From Mrakia gelida (lineage: Eukaryota; Basidiomycota; Tremellomycetes; Cystofilobasidiales; Mrakiaceae), in the NCBI GenBank assembly GCA_024345305.1, contig BRON01000017.1, positions 868,001-932,000 of the forward strand: DNA of 64,000 bases, in the 5' to 3' direction. Both the position numbers and the translations under genes were made by a program. Every line of letters starts with the position of its first letter. Position 1 is the first letter of the stretch. The notes beneath the pieces are model-generated. The model did not search any database and was not told the DNA's origin. It saw nothing but the letters and a program-made list of their open reading frames with translations. This document shows positions 1 through 9,783 of this stretch, piece by piece.

Positions 1-2448
1 TACTCCATCGTTCCCTACCACATCCAAAGCCAACGAAGTGATCAGTCGAGGCTCGAGGGGCGAAGGAAAAGCGCGAGAGAGGACGAACCGTGTTTCCAGA
101 CCTTCGATCCTGCTCCCTCCCTCCTCCGTAAACGACTGCTCGAGAGGTTCCAAAGTCCGAGATGAGCGCTCGAGGAATGAGATCTCCTTCTTCTTGATGA
201 AGGAGGACGTTGGAGCATTTGAGGTCGAGGTGAAGGATCCCGTGGTCGTGCTGTGAACGAGAAGGAAAGGGCGGCGAGGAGTCAGGATTCGACGCGACGA
301 GAGCGAACTACACCGTGAATCGTTCTCAACGCAGGACAGCTGTTAAAAGAGCGAAAGGAAGACTCACCAGATATCCCAACCCCTTCACCACCCCTCCGAA
401 AACCTCTTCAATCTCCTCTCTTCCCAACAACCTCACGGCTCTTTTCTCCCCGCCCCCGAACCCACCGCTCTTCCCTCCACCCCTCCCACCCCCAGCGACG
501 ACGCCCTTGGAGCTCCTCCTCGCTCTGATCGCAGCCTTGGCCTCCTCGGGGGAGAGCTCGGCGAGATGGAAGGCGTCGAGAGGAGCGTCGGCGGTGGCGG
601 GGGAGGGAAGGGTCCGAGTGAGGATGTAGTCTTCAAGAGAGCCGGAGGAGGCGAACTGCATCAGGATGCTGTGGGAGCAGAAGGGAAAGGGGAAAAGAGG
701 GAGAGGAGAAAGGAGGGGAGGGCGTCAGAGCGGTCGAAGTTCGCACGAGGGCCTGATCGCGTCAGGTTGAAGAGAGAAAGACGAGCGAGTCGAGGAAGGG
801 AGGACGAACTGAAGGGCTTGGACTTTGGGACCGAAGCTGCGGGTGATTCAAACAGACAAAGGTAGGCGAGGAGAGGCAGTCAGCGGGCAGAAAGGCGAGA
901 CAGGTGGCTGGGCGAGACCAAACGCGTCGAGGCAAACGAGGACTGAAGAAAGGAACACGACGGCGAGTGACGAACCTTGAAAATCTCGTTCGTTCGATCC
1001 AGGCGTGGTGGTAGGTCACTGTTGCAGATCAATCCCAAGAACAAAGGTCAGTTGGGAGCTCGAGTCGACCTGATCCGAGGACCGAAGACGCCGAGGAAGG
1101 CCACGACGCGTCTCAGAGGAGCAGTTGAGGGAACGCACCGATGTTCTCGTGCCGCAGAGTCTGAAGGAGTTGTACTTCTCGTAGAACTCTGATGTTGCAC
1201 GAAAAGAGGAGAAAAGGTCAGCCTGAGAAAGCAAGGCGCGACGAAACCTCGAACGGGTAGATGAGGTCCTCGAGAGGGACGAACTTCAGTAGATAATCGT
1301 GCGACTCTCCGACAGCGACCTTCTTGACAGCGTATAGTCCTAGAGGTTGGTTGTCCAGAATGTGTTGACTGGTTCGACAAGAGTCGAGGAGAAAAGAGAA
1401 TGAACGAGGAGGGAGGGCGACGTGAGGTGAGCTCGAGCTCAACTCGCTTGCGAACGAAGCTCGAGAACCAGCTCCCAGTCTCGAACTAAGACACCAGATT
1501 TGACTCACCAAAGGAAGACAGTCCCCTGAGCTCCCATCCCCAACCTTCCTTCCTCCTTGAAGAAGCGTTCGTAGTACCCGTCTGCTCCGCTCTGCGAGCT
1601 TTCCTCACGCTGCTGCTGCTCTTCGTCCTCCTCTTGTACTCTGTCACCCCTCCTCGAACTCGACCTCTTCCTCCTCCCGTTCCCGTTCGACCTAGCCGAC
1701 GATGTAGACGGGTTGTGTGGTGGATCGTCCGACTCGTATTCGTCCACGAAGGCTGCTCGAGGGGAGGAGCTCTGCGGTGAGCTCGATCTCGCACCGAAGA
1801 GGGAAGGGATCGTTCGTCTTCGGGAGGAGGAGGAAGGACGCCGTGAAGGGGTCGAGACAGGAGTGTTGGCTTGAGAGAGGATGGCGAAGTAGCGAGAGGT
1901 GGGTTGGGTGTACGGGTAAGAGGAAGGGGAGGGAGAGGGCTGGAGGCGAGGGGAGATGGGAACCACGGAAGGGAGGAGTGAGCGGGTCAGCTGATGGTCG
2001 TTTCACTCGTTCGTCCTTGCTGCTCGTATATATCTCAGGAGAGGATAATCTGACTCACTATATTGATTCCTCCATCTGCATCCGCCATTGGTCTCTTGCA
2101 GTAAGGACATAGACTCTCCTCTACCTCGTCCTCGTCTTGACTCGTTTCCCCGTCCGTCGACGAGGCTCCTTCGTCGTCAGCTCTCCCTAAGGACCGAGGA
2201 GTAGAAGGACCGGAAGGGAAAGGGTGAGGGAGAACAGTGAGAGCGTGAGAGGGAGGGTTGTAGAGAACGAGGGAGGTTGGAGTGTGTCTGAACGAGAAGG
2301 GAGGAAGAGGGAGGGGAAGGAAGGACGAGGAAGATGGTGAGCTCGCTCGTTCCTCCCTCGAGTGAGAAACAGCTCGTCCACAGGCTTCGATGACTCACAG
2401 GACTGTTTGCCAGTCTCCAGCTGGTATCAGAAGTGTCCCTCGAGACAT
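1..2448 (-). CDS. IKS1: IKS1-type serine/threonine protein kinase (3' end outside window)
   Basis: Ten exons can be joined in phase: 2448-2399, 2287-2059, 1990-1509, 1368-1285, 1188-1139, 1018-976, 836-810, 668-368, 250-89 and 14-1. About 480 residues are visible. The N-terminus has an IKS1-like segment (PAGDWQTVL) and a CPYC motif that may bind metal. A long Ser-rich linker follows, then the kinase domain. The Gly loop (LGMGAQGTV) lies near residue 243, the AVKK lysine near 266, LREVQLLQTLRHENI follows it, the catalytic HLDLK is at 429-433 and DFG at 454-456. The catalytic Arg of HRD is Leu here, so this is a non-RD kinase. IKS1 kinases are conserved in fungi but their substrates are poorly known. 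The gene is divergent from the ceramide synthase. The start is the first ATG in phase with the conserved N-terminal motif. Family assignment is strong; exon borders come from hand splicing. Confidence 0.85.
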
Positions 2449-2811
2449 CGTTGGGTGGAATAGGTTTCTCGAAAGAGGAAGGGAGTGCGAGGTGTTGATC
2501 GTTGGAAGGGCAGGTCGGATGAGCTCGGCTCAAAGAAAAGAGGCAGCCTCTGTTGGCTTTTAATCTCGAAAAGCTCGACAAACTCTTCCTCTCAGCCGCT
2601 CATGGTACTCTGACAGCTCATTCCTCCCTACGAGACTCCCCCAAAACAGCCCTCGCTGACCCGCTCCCTCGGACATCGCTCAAAACGGTTACTGACCCTC
2701 GCGCGCTCGCTCGCTCATGGCCTCTCTTCGCCGCTCCTCGACTCTCAAAAACTACGCCCCCTCCTCGAAAACATAGGTCCCTGGCTTCAATGATCCTTTC
2801 ACCCCTCAACC
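2449..2811. promoter_or_regulatory. Divergent intergenic region between IKS1-type kinase and ceramide synthase
   Basis: These 363 nt separate two head-to-head start codons, so they should hold both promoters. The stretch is C/T-rich on the plus strand close to the 2812 ATG. I see no clear TATA box and no further gene. Confidence 0.5.
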
Positions 2812-5341
2812 ATGAGCCAGCCTCGAAAACGCTCAAGAGCAGACTCTATCAGCAAAGCTCTCGAGTCAGTCGCCGCGCCCGTCCTCCCGCCCCTCCCTCG
2901 AACACCCACCCACCCTTCCCTTCTTTATCTTCTCCTCCCTTCGAATGGCGGTCCAATCAAATCGAACAGTCAAGTTCCAACCCATCAAACTCCATCCCTA
3001 CCTCGAACATCAAGCCCAAGGGTGAAAGCAAAACAGGACAAGGTCAACGCTTGGGTTTCGGGAGACGCTGGAGACATCCCTGTCAGTCTGGGACTTTGGG
3101 AGGACATGAGGACGGGAAGGTGGATGATGGTGCCCTGTGAGTTCTCGATTTGAACCGCGAACAAAGGACAGAAGAGGGAGGGGGGAGGGGAGACGACGCT
3201 CCGAGCTCACCGTTTTGGCTTCTCGTTCGCTTCTTCAGCCTCTTCAGGAGCTCTTCTGCTCTTGTCTTTCACCCTGTTTCTTTACTACCACCTTGTATCA
3301 CCCTCGGGAAATAAGAACCCTTTTGAACCCCTCTGGTTCATCTCCTACCCTCTTCCCTCGACGCCGGGCGACGCGAGGTACGGGAAAGGCTTGAAGGTTC
3401 GACCCTTCTCGCGTTCCCCTCCTCCCCCCCCTTCTCTTGCACCATCGCATTCCTACCGATCTGAGTCTTTCCGTCTTCGAACACAGGACATCCTCTTCCT
3501 CTTGCATCACATCATCACGTTCTCGTTCCTCCGTCAAGCCATCACGCTTTACCTCCTTCGACCGCTCGCTCTGAGGCTGGGGATTCGAGGGAGTAAGGAG
3601 CTGAGATTCCAGGAGCAAGGTTATTCATTGCTGTACTGGGGTGGGATGGGAGGGTGGGGGTTGGTGAGTCTGAGCGTTGCGAATTTGCGAGAAGCAGGGG
3701 GCGCCGACGCGTCGGTGTTGTTTTTCGTTCGGTCGAGGCGGGACGAGCTTCGAGAAGGAAGACCAAGAGCTGATCGCTTTGCTGCTTTTTTTTGGTATGT
3801 CGGAATCGCAGTACCTGATGAAGGATCTGCCGACGTGGTGTCAGTCTCGTTTTTCCTTTTCACGTCGCTTTCCTTCGCTGGACTCACCCCGCTTCTCCTT
3901 TTCTTCGCCCTCCTTACGCTTTCCAGACTTCAACACCTCGCACTTCTGGATCAACTACCCTCATTGGGAGATGGAGGGTCCGCTCAAGGCTTATTACCTG
4001 TTTGTCCTCGCCTCTTGACTTCTCTGTTCGGTTCGACACGACTTCGCTGACTTCGCCCGTTTCTTGTTTGCTCTCACACAGGCTTCAGTTCTCCTACTGG
4101 CTCCATCAGATGATCCTCATTGTCCTCAAGATCGAAAAGCCGAGAAAGGATTATTACGAGTTGTTTGCTCACGTGAGTTTCCGAGCGTTCGAGCAAGACA
4201 AAACGGGAATGGGACGCGTCGTGGTTCGACGCTGACGGTCTGTCCTACGTCAATGCAGCATCTGGTCACGCTCTGGCTCATCGGTAATCTGTCTCTTAAT
4301 TTGCCTTTCGCTTCGTCTGAGACTAGAGCAGCTGATTGAAACCCCTTTCCCTTCGTCTTTCGTTGTACAGGCTGGTCGTACTCGATCAACGTTCGTTCGC
4401 TCTTTCTTTCCTCTCCTCGTATCTCCTCCCCTTTCTCCCCAGCTTAACGCTCCCCTCTTATATTCCGAAACACAGCTGACCCTCATCGGAAACGCCATCT
4501 TCGTCACCATGGATCTCAGCGATGCGTTCTTCGCTGTTCGTCCCTTCTCCTTTTCTCTCCCCACTCTTGTTTCGCTAAATCTTCATCTCGTTTCTTGCAG
4601 ATCGCCAAGTCAATCAAATATACCGAAGGACCCAACTCGCGGGGGATCGCTTCGGCTATCGCGTTCACGTGGTTCGTGGGAGTTTGGACGTGAGTTTTGT
4701 TTTGATTTTTCGCTTTGTCACGATCGTGGTTTCGTACTCGTCGCACACGAGGCTGACCTCGAGATGGGACGATCAGCTACCTGCGCCATTACCTCAACAT
4801 CAGGATACTCTGGTCCGTCTGGACGGAGTTTAAGTTGATCCCGTTCGTTCTTTCTCCCACTCTCACTCGACGCGACGCGCTCGAACCATCGCCGCTCACA
4901 AGCCCCCCGAGCTGACGCCTCTCTCCTTCTGGATCTTTAAGGGAGCATGCGAAAGTCTTCGAGCCCTCTCGGGGCGTCTGGCTCGCTCCGTGGATGAAGT
5001 ATCAGGTCGTTCGTCCTCCTTTCCATTCTTCGTCACCTCGCCCTCTCTCGCCTCGATTGACTTCATTTCCCCTCTCCCCCTCGCAGTTTTTCCCCATCCT
5101 CCTGATCCAACTCCTCAATCTCTTCTGGCTCTCCTTGATCCTCAAGATCATGGTCAGGTTCGTCGTTCCTCCGTCTTTCCTCTTTTTTCGCGACGCGCCG
5201 AGTTCGCCGAGCGAGTGCTGACCTTTCGCTTCCTTGTGGGCTGCTCTTAGGTCGATTCGGGGAGCTGCCCTCGAGGATGATAGGTCGGATGATGAAGATG
5301 AAGGGGAGGAGGATGAAACGGAGGTGAAAAAGGATCAGTGA
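2812..5341 (+). CDS. LAG1: Ceramide synthase (sphingosine N-acyltransferase), Lag1/Lac1 family
   Basis: Fourteen exons give 445 residues: 2812-3136, 3239-3396, 3487-3663, 3812-3839, 3927-3999, 4082-4172, 4259-4283, 4371-4390, 4476-4535, 4601-4689, 4777-4842, 4942-5005, 5087-5157 and 5251-5341. The product should acylate sphingoid bases with fatty acyl-CoA in the ER membrane. It has a hydrophilic N-terminus, several hydrophobic segments and a TLC domain. Lag-motif evidence includes PTWYFNTSHFWINYPHW, the active-site His pair in LFAHHLVTLW, IGWSYSIN, and MDLSDAFFAIAKSIKY. The two catalytic His codons lie on either side of the exon 6/7 junction. The C-terminus is acidic (DDEDEGEEDE), a frequent feature of fungal enzymes where casein kinase 2 may act. 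All phases close to the TGA. Very small exons of 20 to 28 nt make naive gene models fail here. Confidence 0.93.
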
Positions 5342-5635
5342 GGAGCAGAGTGGGAGGGGAGTCGGAGAGGTCGAAAGCGAGCAAGGAGTAATTATCTACA
5401 GTACCGAGCGTTCCTTTATCTAATAGTCTAGCCACACAGCCCAGTATACTAATCATCTAATTTGACTGTTTAGGAAGTCATCGAGCCAGTCAAATTTCCA
5501 GGAGGAATATATGTACGGAGACGACGCGTTGAGACCAGACGAGCCGATTTTCGACAAGGACGCTTTCACGCGTTGCTTGAGCCCAATCAAAGAGATACAA
5601 CCGTCATCTATAGAGTCACAAGCACCAAATCCAGC

Positions 5636-8248
5636 TCAGCAAATTGTGCACCCCCACCCACCCTTCTCCTCCTCCTTCTTCACAACCTTCTTCCCGCTCC
5701 CTTTGCCTCCAACGATCGTCTCCCCCTTCTCACACTTCTCCCCTCCTCCACCGACCTTCACCCCTCCGCCAAGCTTCTTCTTCGCATACACCCTGATCCT
5801 CTCCTCCTCTCCGTCTTCCCCAACAGCGCTGATCATCACCTCCTCCATCCCCTCCCGTTCGGCCTTCCTCTCTGCTTCCCGAACGCGCTCGAGTCGCTCG
5901 GTGGTGATTTCGAAGGAGCGAGGGAGGAGGGAGTCGTCCCAGTGACCAGTTTGGAGGGTTTGGGAGAGAGCTCGGGCGCAGGAGAAGATTCGAGACTGGG
6001 AAGAAGGGGGAAGGGGAGAAAGGAGAGGAGGGGAGAGTGTGTGAGTTTGGGAAAGGGAACGAGATGGAGGGAGGGATTTTATTTTTTACCATTCCGTGAC
6101 CCTCGAACCTTCAGAACGAGCGAGAGCGAGAGCGAAGATGATCCGGTCAGCCGCGGGAGGAGGGGGAGAAGAAGGGAGGAAGGGAAAGAAGACAAACCCT
6201 GCAGAGATGAAGAGACCTGGCGACGAAGGGATCTCGCCAACGAGAGGGAGGTAATCCTTCACGGACGTGAGGATCCCAGTCCAGACTCGAGTGAGACCTT
6301 CTCCGTATCCCTCCTCTCCCCAGTTGACGAAGTTAGTTTTGCAGTAGCCGGCGAGAACTGCGAACGGAAGAGGGAGGGGAAATCGAGACGCGTCAGTTTT
6401 GGAGTCGGCAAACTCAAGTCCTCCCCGTCTGTCTCTGAGCGACCAAGAAGAGCGAGAAGAGACAAAAAGGGGCGAGCTCACGTTTAGTCCACTCCTCTCC
6501 AACCTGACTATCATCGACCGTCTCCCTCTCCTCGTCCGTCGCTCTCCCGTCCCGCACCAAATCGTCCCATCCGCCGCCGAGGATGATTCCGCCGCTCAAC
6601 CGCGACTGAACGAGGTAGTACCCCCCGGTCATGTTGTACGTGTGCTTGAGGGACTGAGGGCCGGAGTAGGAAGGGGGAGGAGTGATGAGAGCGCACTGAG
6701 CGAGTCGAGGTCGGATGCTGATCGAACGAGAGGGGACGCGTAGAAGAGTCAGCTTGTGAGCCAGAGTGAAGTCTCGATGAAAGGGAGAGACGTACTGTGA
6801 TTGAATAGCTTCGCTCTCGGGGAAGAAGTTCTTCGTATGAGCGTTGGTAGCGAGAACGAGACGTCCAGCGACGATGTCTCCCTTCGAAGTCTTCACTGTC
6901 CAGGTTCGAGGCTTGGACTTCTCGCCGAGGGAGGTGGAGGAAGAGAGAGTTTGTTTGAAGGAGGAAATGGGTGTCCAGGAGTGGATGGAGAAGTCTGAGG
7001 TCGTCGTGGCGAGGGCGAGAGTAGCGAGAGCGGTGCAGAGTTTGTGACTGGAATGGAACGAAACGCGACGACGCGAAGGTCAGGCTTGTCGAGCTAGAGA
7101 GGGTAGCGAAAGAGGGGAGACGTACGAGTGAACACTTCCAGCCGGTCGAAGATGACACGAGGTGATCCCTTGGTGTCGAGATACCTGGGGAAAGAGAGTG
7201 AGAGGGAGTCGGATCAGGGTCGAGACGCGAAGTTTATGACAGTTCGATTCGCAGCTCACCTTGATCGCCTCCTCAGTATCAGCGATGAACGTCGTGTCCC
7301 CGTTCCCCTTCAAGCCCAGATCTTTCCTCGCACTCAGCCAATCCTCGTACATCTCCTTCCTCTTCTGAAGCTTATCCTTCACGGAATGAGCTGTCGACGA
7401 GCGAGAACGAACGAAGCGTCCAAGTCAGCTGGCGTCTTCCCATCGTCCTCCGCACCCGCCCTCTTCACTCCTCTTCCGCAACCGAGAGAAGAGCAGTACT
7501 CACTCTCGCAAAGATGACCCCTCCAGAAATCGACCGTCTCAGCAATCCCTTCCTTCTCGATGATCTCCGAAATGATGTCGAGGTTGTCTCGTTCAGCTTG
7601 GATCACTCGAGCTGCCTCGTCTCGAGCGAGACCAGCTCCTGTGGGAAGAGCAGTTTGGAGACCATGGAAGGCCTTGTAGGTGGCTGGACCGACGCTGGAA
7701 AGAGGAGGGAGATGAAGGAAAGGGGATGGGAAAGAGGGCATGGTCAGTTCTGGCCTCGTCGGCGATCTCCTGCGAGCGGGTCAAGACTCACTGTCCGCCG
7801 TTTCTACCAGCTACGAGGACAATAACGAACACAATGGGTCAACATGTACTCAGCCATCCTTGAAAACTGTCGAATTCGTGACTCACTAGCACCCGAAGCG
7901 ATATCCTTAGCCTCTAGCAGCACGATCTTCTTCCCCTCCCCTTCTCCTCCCGGCCTCGTCAAGAAGTAGGCCAAAGCGCACCCCATCATCCCTCCTCCGA
8001 CGATCACGATGTCGGCTTCTTTAGGCAGAGGAGTATCCTTGTTGATGAGATAGAGAGAAGAAGGGCCTTTGTTCTGCGAGAGGAAAGAAGAAAGGGAGGG
8101 GAAAGAAGGAACGCCCGTCGGTGAGCTCGAGTCTCTCTCTCGCGTCTCTCTCGACTCCCTCTGGACTGCGAAGGGATGATAGGAAAGAGCTCACTGTCGC
8201 CTGCCAGTGTGAGCATGTTGAGATGAAGGGTTGAGGGAAGGTCGACAT
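5636..8248 (-). CDS. FAD-dependent oxidoreductase (DAO family) with C-terminal CaaX box
   Basis: Eleven exons give 555 residues: 8248-8195, 8073-7887, 7810-7792, 7694-7504, 7390-7260, 7184-7126, 7047-6796, 6717-6482, 6357-6198, 6108-6090 and 5995-5636. The FAD dinucleotide-binding motif VIVGGGMMG is near residues 41-49 and the family motif SGATGRNGGH follows near 76-85. Later segments are LVLATNAHT, TYNMTGGYYLVQ, GGIILGGGWDD, a CKTNFVNWGEEGYGE stretch, LPLVGEIP and ISAGFEGHGM. These fit the DAO (amino-acid or amine oxidase-like) fold; the substrate cannot be read from sequence. After the domain come a charged, Lys/Gly-rich tail and the final four residues C-T-I-C, which match a CaaX prenylation box. 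This would anchor the enzyme to membranes. The start ATG has a good context and all phases close. Confidence 0.88.
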
Positions 8249-8628
8249 GGTCTTGAAGTTGAGGAGAAGGAGGGACGACGGGTGTTGAAGGGAAGAAGAG
8301 GGATAAGGTGAGCTTAGGAGATGGCCGTGAAACGAGCTGATCTGCTTCCGCTTTCGATATTTGGGCAAAAGAAGACCTCACGCCAGCTTTGAGGTGGAGC
8401 TAGATTTCAGGACTGTCGACCTCGAGGAATAAAATTTGCCTCCGAAACGACGCCCCTTCGAGCTCGACGCTCCTCCTCTCTCTTGCCCTCTCGATCCATC
8501 ATCATCGACACCTCTCTCTCCCTTCCCTCCTCTTCCTCCTCCCCCACTCTCTTCTCTCTACCAGCATCACCCAAGCCCTCTCCTCCCTCTCAACCATATC
8601 CTCCTACCTCCCCCCCCTCTCTCTCCTC
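8249..8628. promoter_or_regulatory. Divergent intergenic region
   Basis: This lies between the starts of the FAD oxidoreductase (minus) and the small membrane protein (plus). From about 8455 on, the plus strand is C/T-rich and stays open in the frame of the downstream gene, but it holds no ATG in that frame. The true start of the downstream protein could therefore be altered by an unseen upstream exon. Confidence 0.4.
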
Positions 8629-9468
8629 ATGACTCACGCAACCGTCCAAAACTCCTTCGTCGACCAACTCATCTCCTCCTCCGTCTCCTCCCTCCGTTCC
8701 TCCCTCTCCCAACCCATCCAAATCCTAACCTCCCAACAATCTTCTCCAACCCAGCTCGCCTTACTCCTCCCCCTTTTGGCATCAACAGCGAACCTCACCT
8801 TCTCAGCAGCCGAGTTCCTCGCTATCCGTCCGCTCGTGAGCGAGGGAAGTTTGAGCTCGGGTTCAGGAGGAGGGGGAGGAGGGGAGAAGGAGCTTCAACC
8901 GCGAGCTATTCAGAGATGGTGGGAAGGGTTCTGGATCCCTGGATTGGGGGTGGTGGTGGGTCTGGGAGCGTTGAGCGTTGGTGGAGGGATTAGAGGAGCG
9001 ATGATGAGGGGAGGAGGAGGAGGAAGGGCGAGGGGATGGTATCTCGTTGGGTCTTGTTTCGCGTTGGGACATTTCGCTTTTGGACCTAAGGTGAGTCTAC
9101 GTATGCGTTCTTTTGTATCCTTTGGTGGTAGAGGGGAGGATAGTGGAAGGCTGGAGGTGCAGGAGAGAGAGAGGGAAGAGGGAGAGGAAGGAGCGAGCTC
9201 AACCAGCCCGCGCTCGAGCTCATCGCTCTCTCTCGTCTTCGCTTTCCCTTGCTCTTCGTTCGTTGCGAGACCTCCAGAAGCTAACTATATGCTCTCTTTC
9301 ATCTCCTCTCCACGCTTCCAGGTCGCCCAAATCATCAAAACCATCCTTCAAGGTCCTCCCAAACACGCTCGTTCAAACACGAAAGCGTGGCTGGAAGTTC
9401 ACGCCAGCAGGACTGTTCTCACAGACGTGCCTGCTTTCCTCTGTTTCTTGCTGGCGGTGATGTCGTAG
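8629..9468 (+). CDS. Small multi-pass membrane protein, family uncertain
   Basis: Two exons, 8629-9090 and 9322-9468, give about 202 residues. The first ATG in frame is used; the open frame continues upstream without another ATG. The protein shows several hydrophobic stretches (TQLALLLPLLASTANLTF, GLGVVVGLGALSVGGG, YLVGSCFALGHFAFGP and VPAFLCFLLAVMS), so about four membrane segments are likely. Between segments there is a Gly-rich loop. The layout, with a His after segment 3 (GHFAFGPK) and an HASRTVLTD segment before the last helix, is weakly like fungal DUF1772-type integral membrane proteins, but I do not recognise a family with certainty. The intron has a GTGAGT donor and a TTCCAG acceptor and keeps the phase. 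Confidence 0.6.
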   Translation: MTHATVQNSFVDQLISSSVSSLRSSLSQPIQILTSQQSSPTQLALLLPLLASTANLTFSAAEFLAIRPLVSEGSLSSGSGGGGGGEKELQPRAIQRWWEGFWIPGLGVVVGLGALSVGGGIRGAMMRGGGGGRARGWYLVGSCFALGHFAFGPKVSLRMRSFVSFGGRGEDSGRLEVQEREREEGEEGASSTSPRSSSSLSLVFAFPCSSFVARPPEANYMLSFISSPRFQVAQIIKTILQGPPKHARSNTKAWLEVHASRTVLTDVPAFLCFLLAVMS

Positions 9469-9783
9469 AGGACTAGACAGAGCTTGAGTCAGGTGTGGTT
9501 GGTTTACGATTTTGATGAGTTTTCTTTGGTTTCGAGGGAGGAAGGAAAGAAGAGCGACAGAGACGCGACGCGAGTGATCTTTGCTCTTGCCCTTCGCGAG
9601 ATCGCGAGCGAGCGAGCTGAGTTTCTTCCGAAGTTGAGTCTTAGTCCGAACGAAAGCCAGCATGACCTTGAGCTGCCGTCACTCGATGAAAAAAACTTTC
9701 GTCAGCTTTTCAAGGTCAAGCAGTTTTCGACGGCAAAGAAGAGACCGGAGAGGGAACCTCTCTCCCTGTTCAACCACCCGACC
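9469..9783. other. Short intergenic region between two plus-strand genes
   Basis: It holds the 3' region of the membrane protein and the promoter and 5' UTR of the alpha/beta hydrolase. One frame stays open but carries no in-frame ATG before 9784. I see no other feature. Confidence 0.4.
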
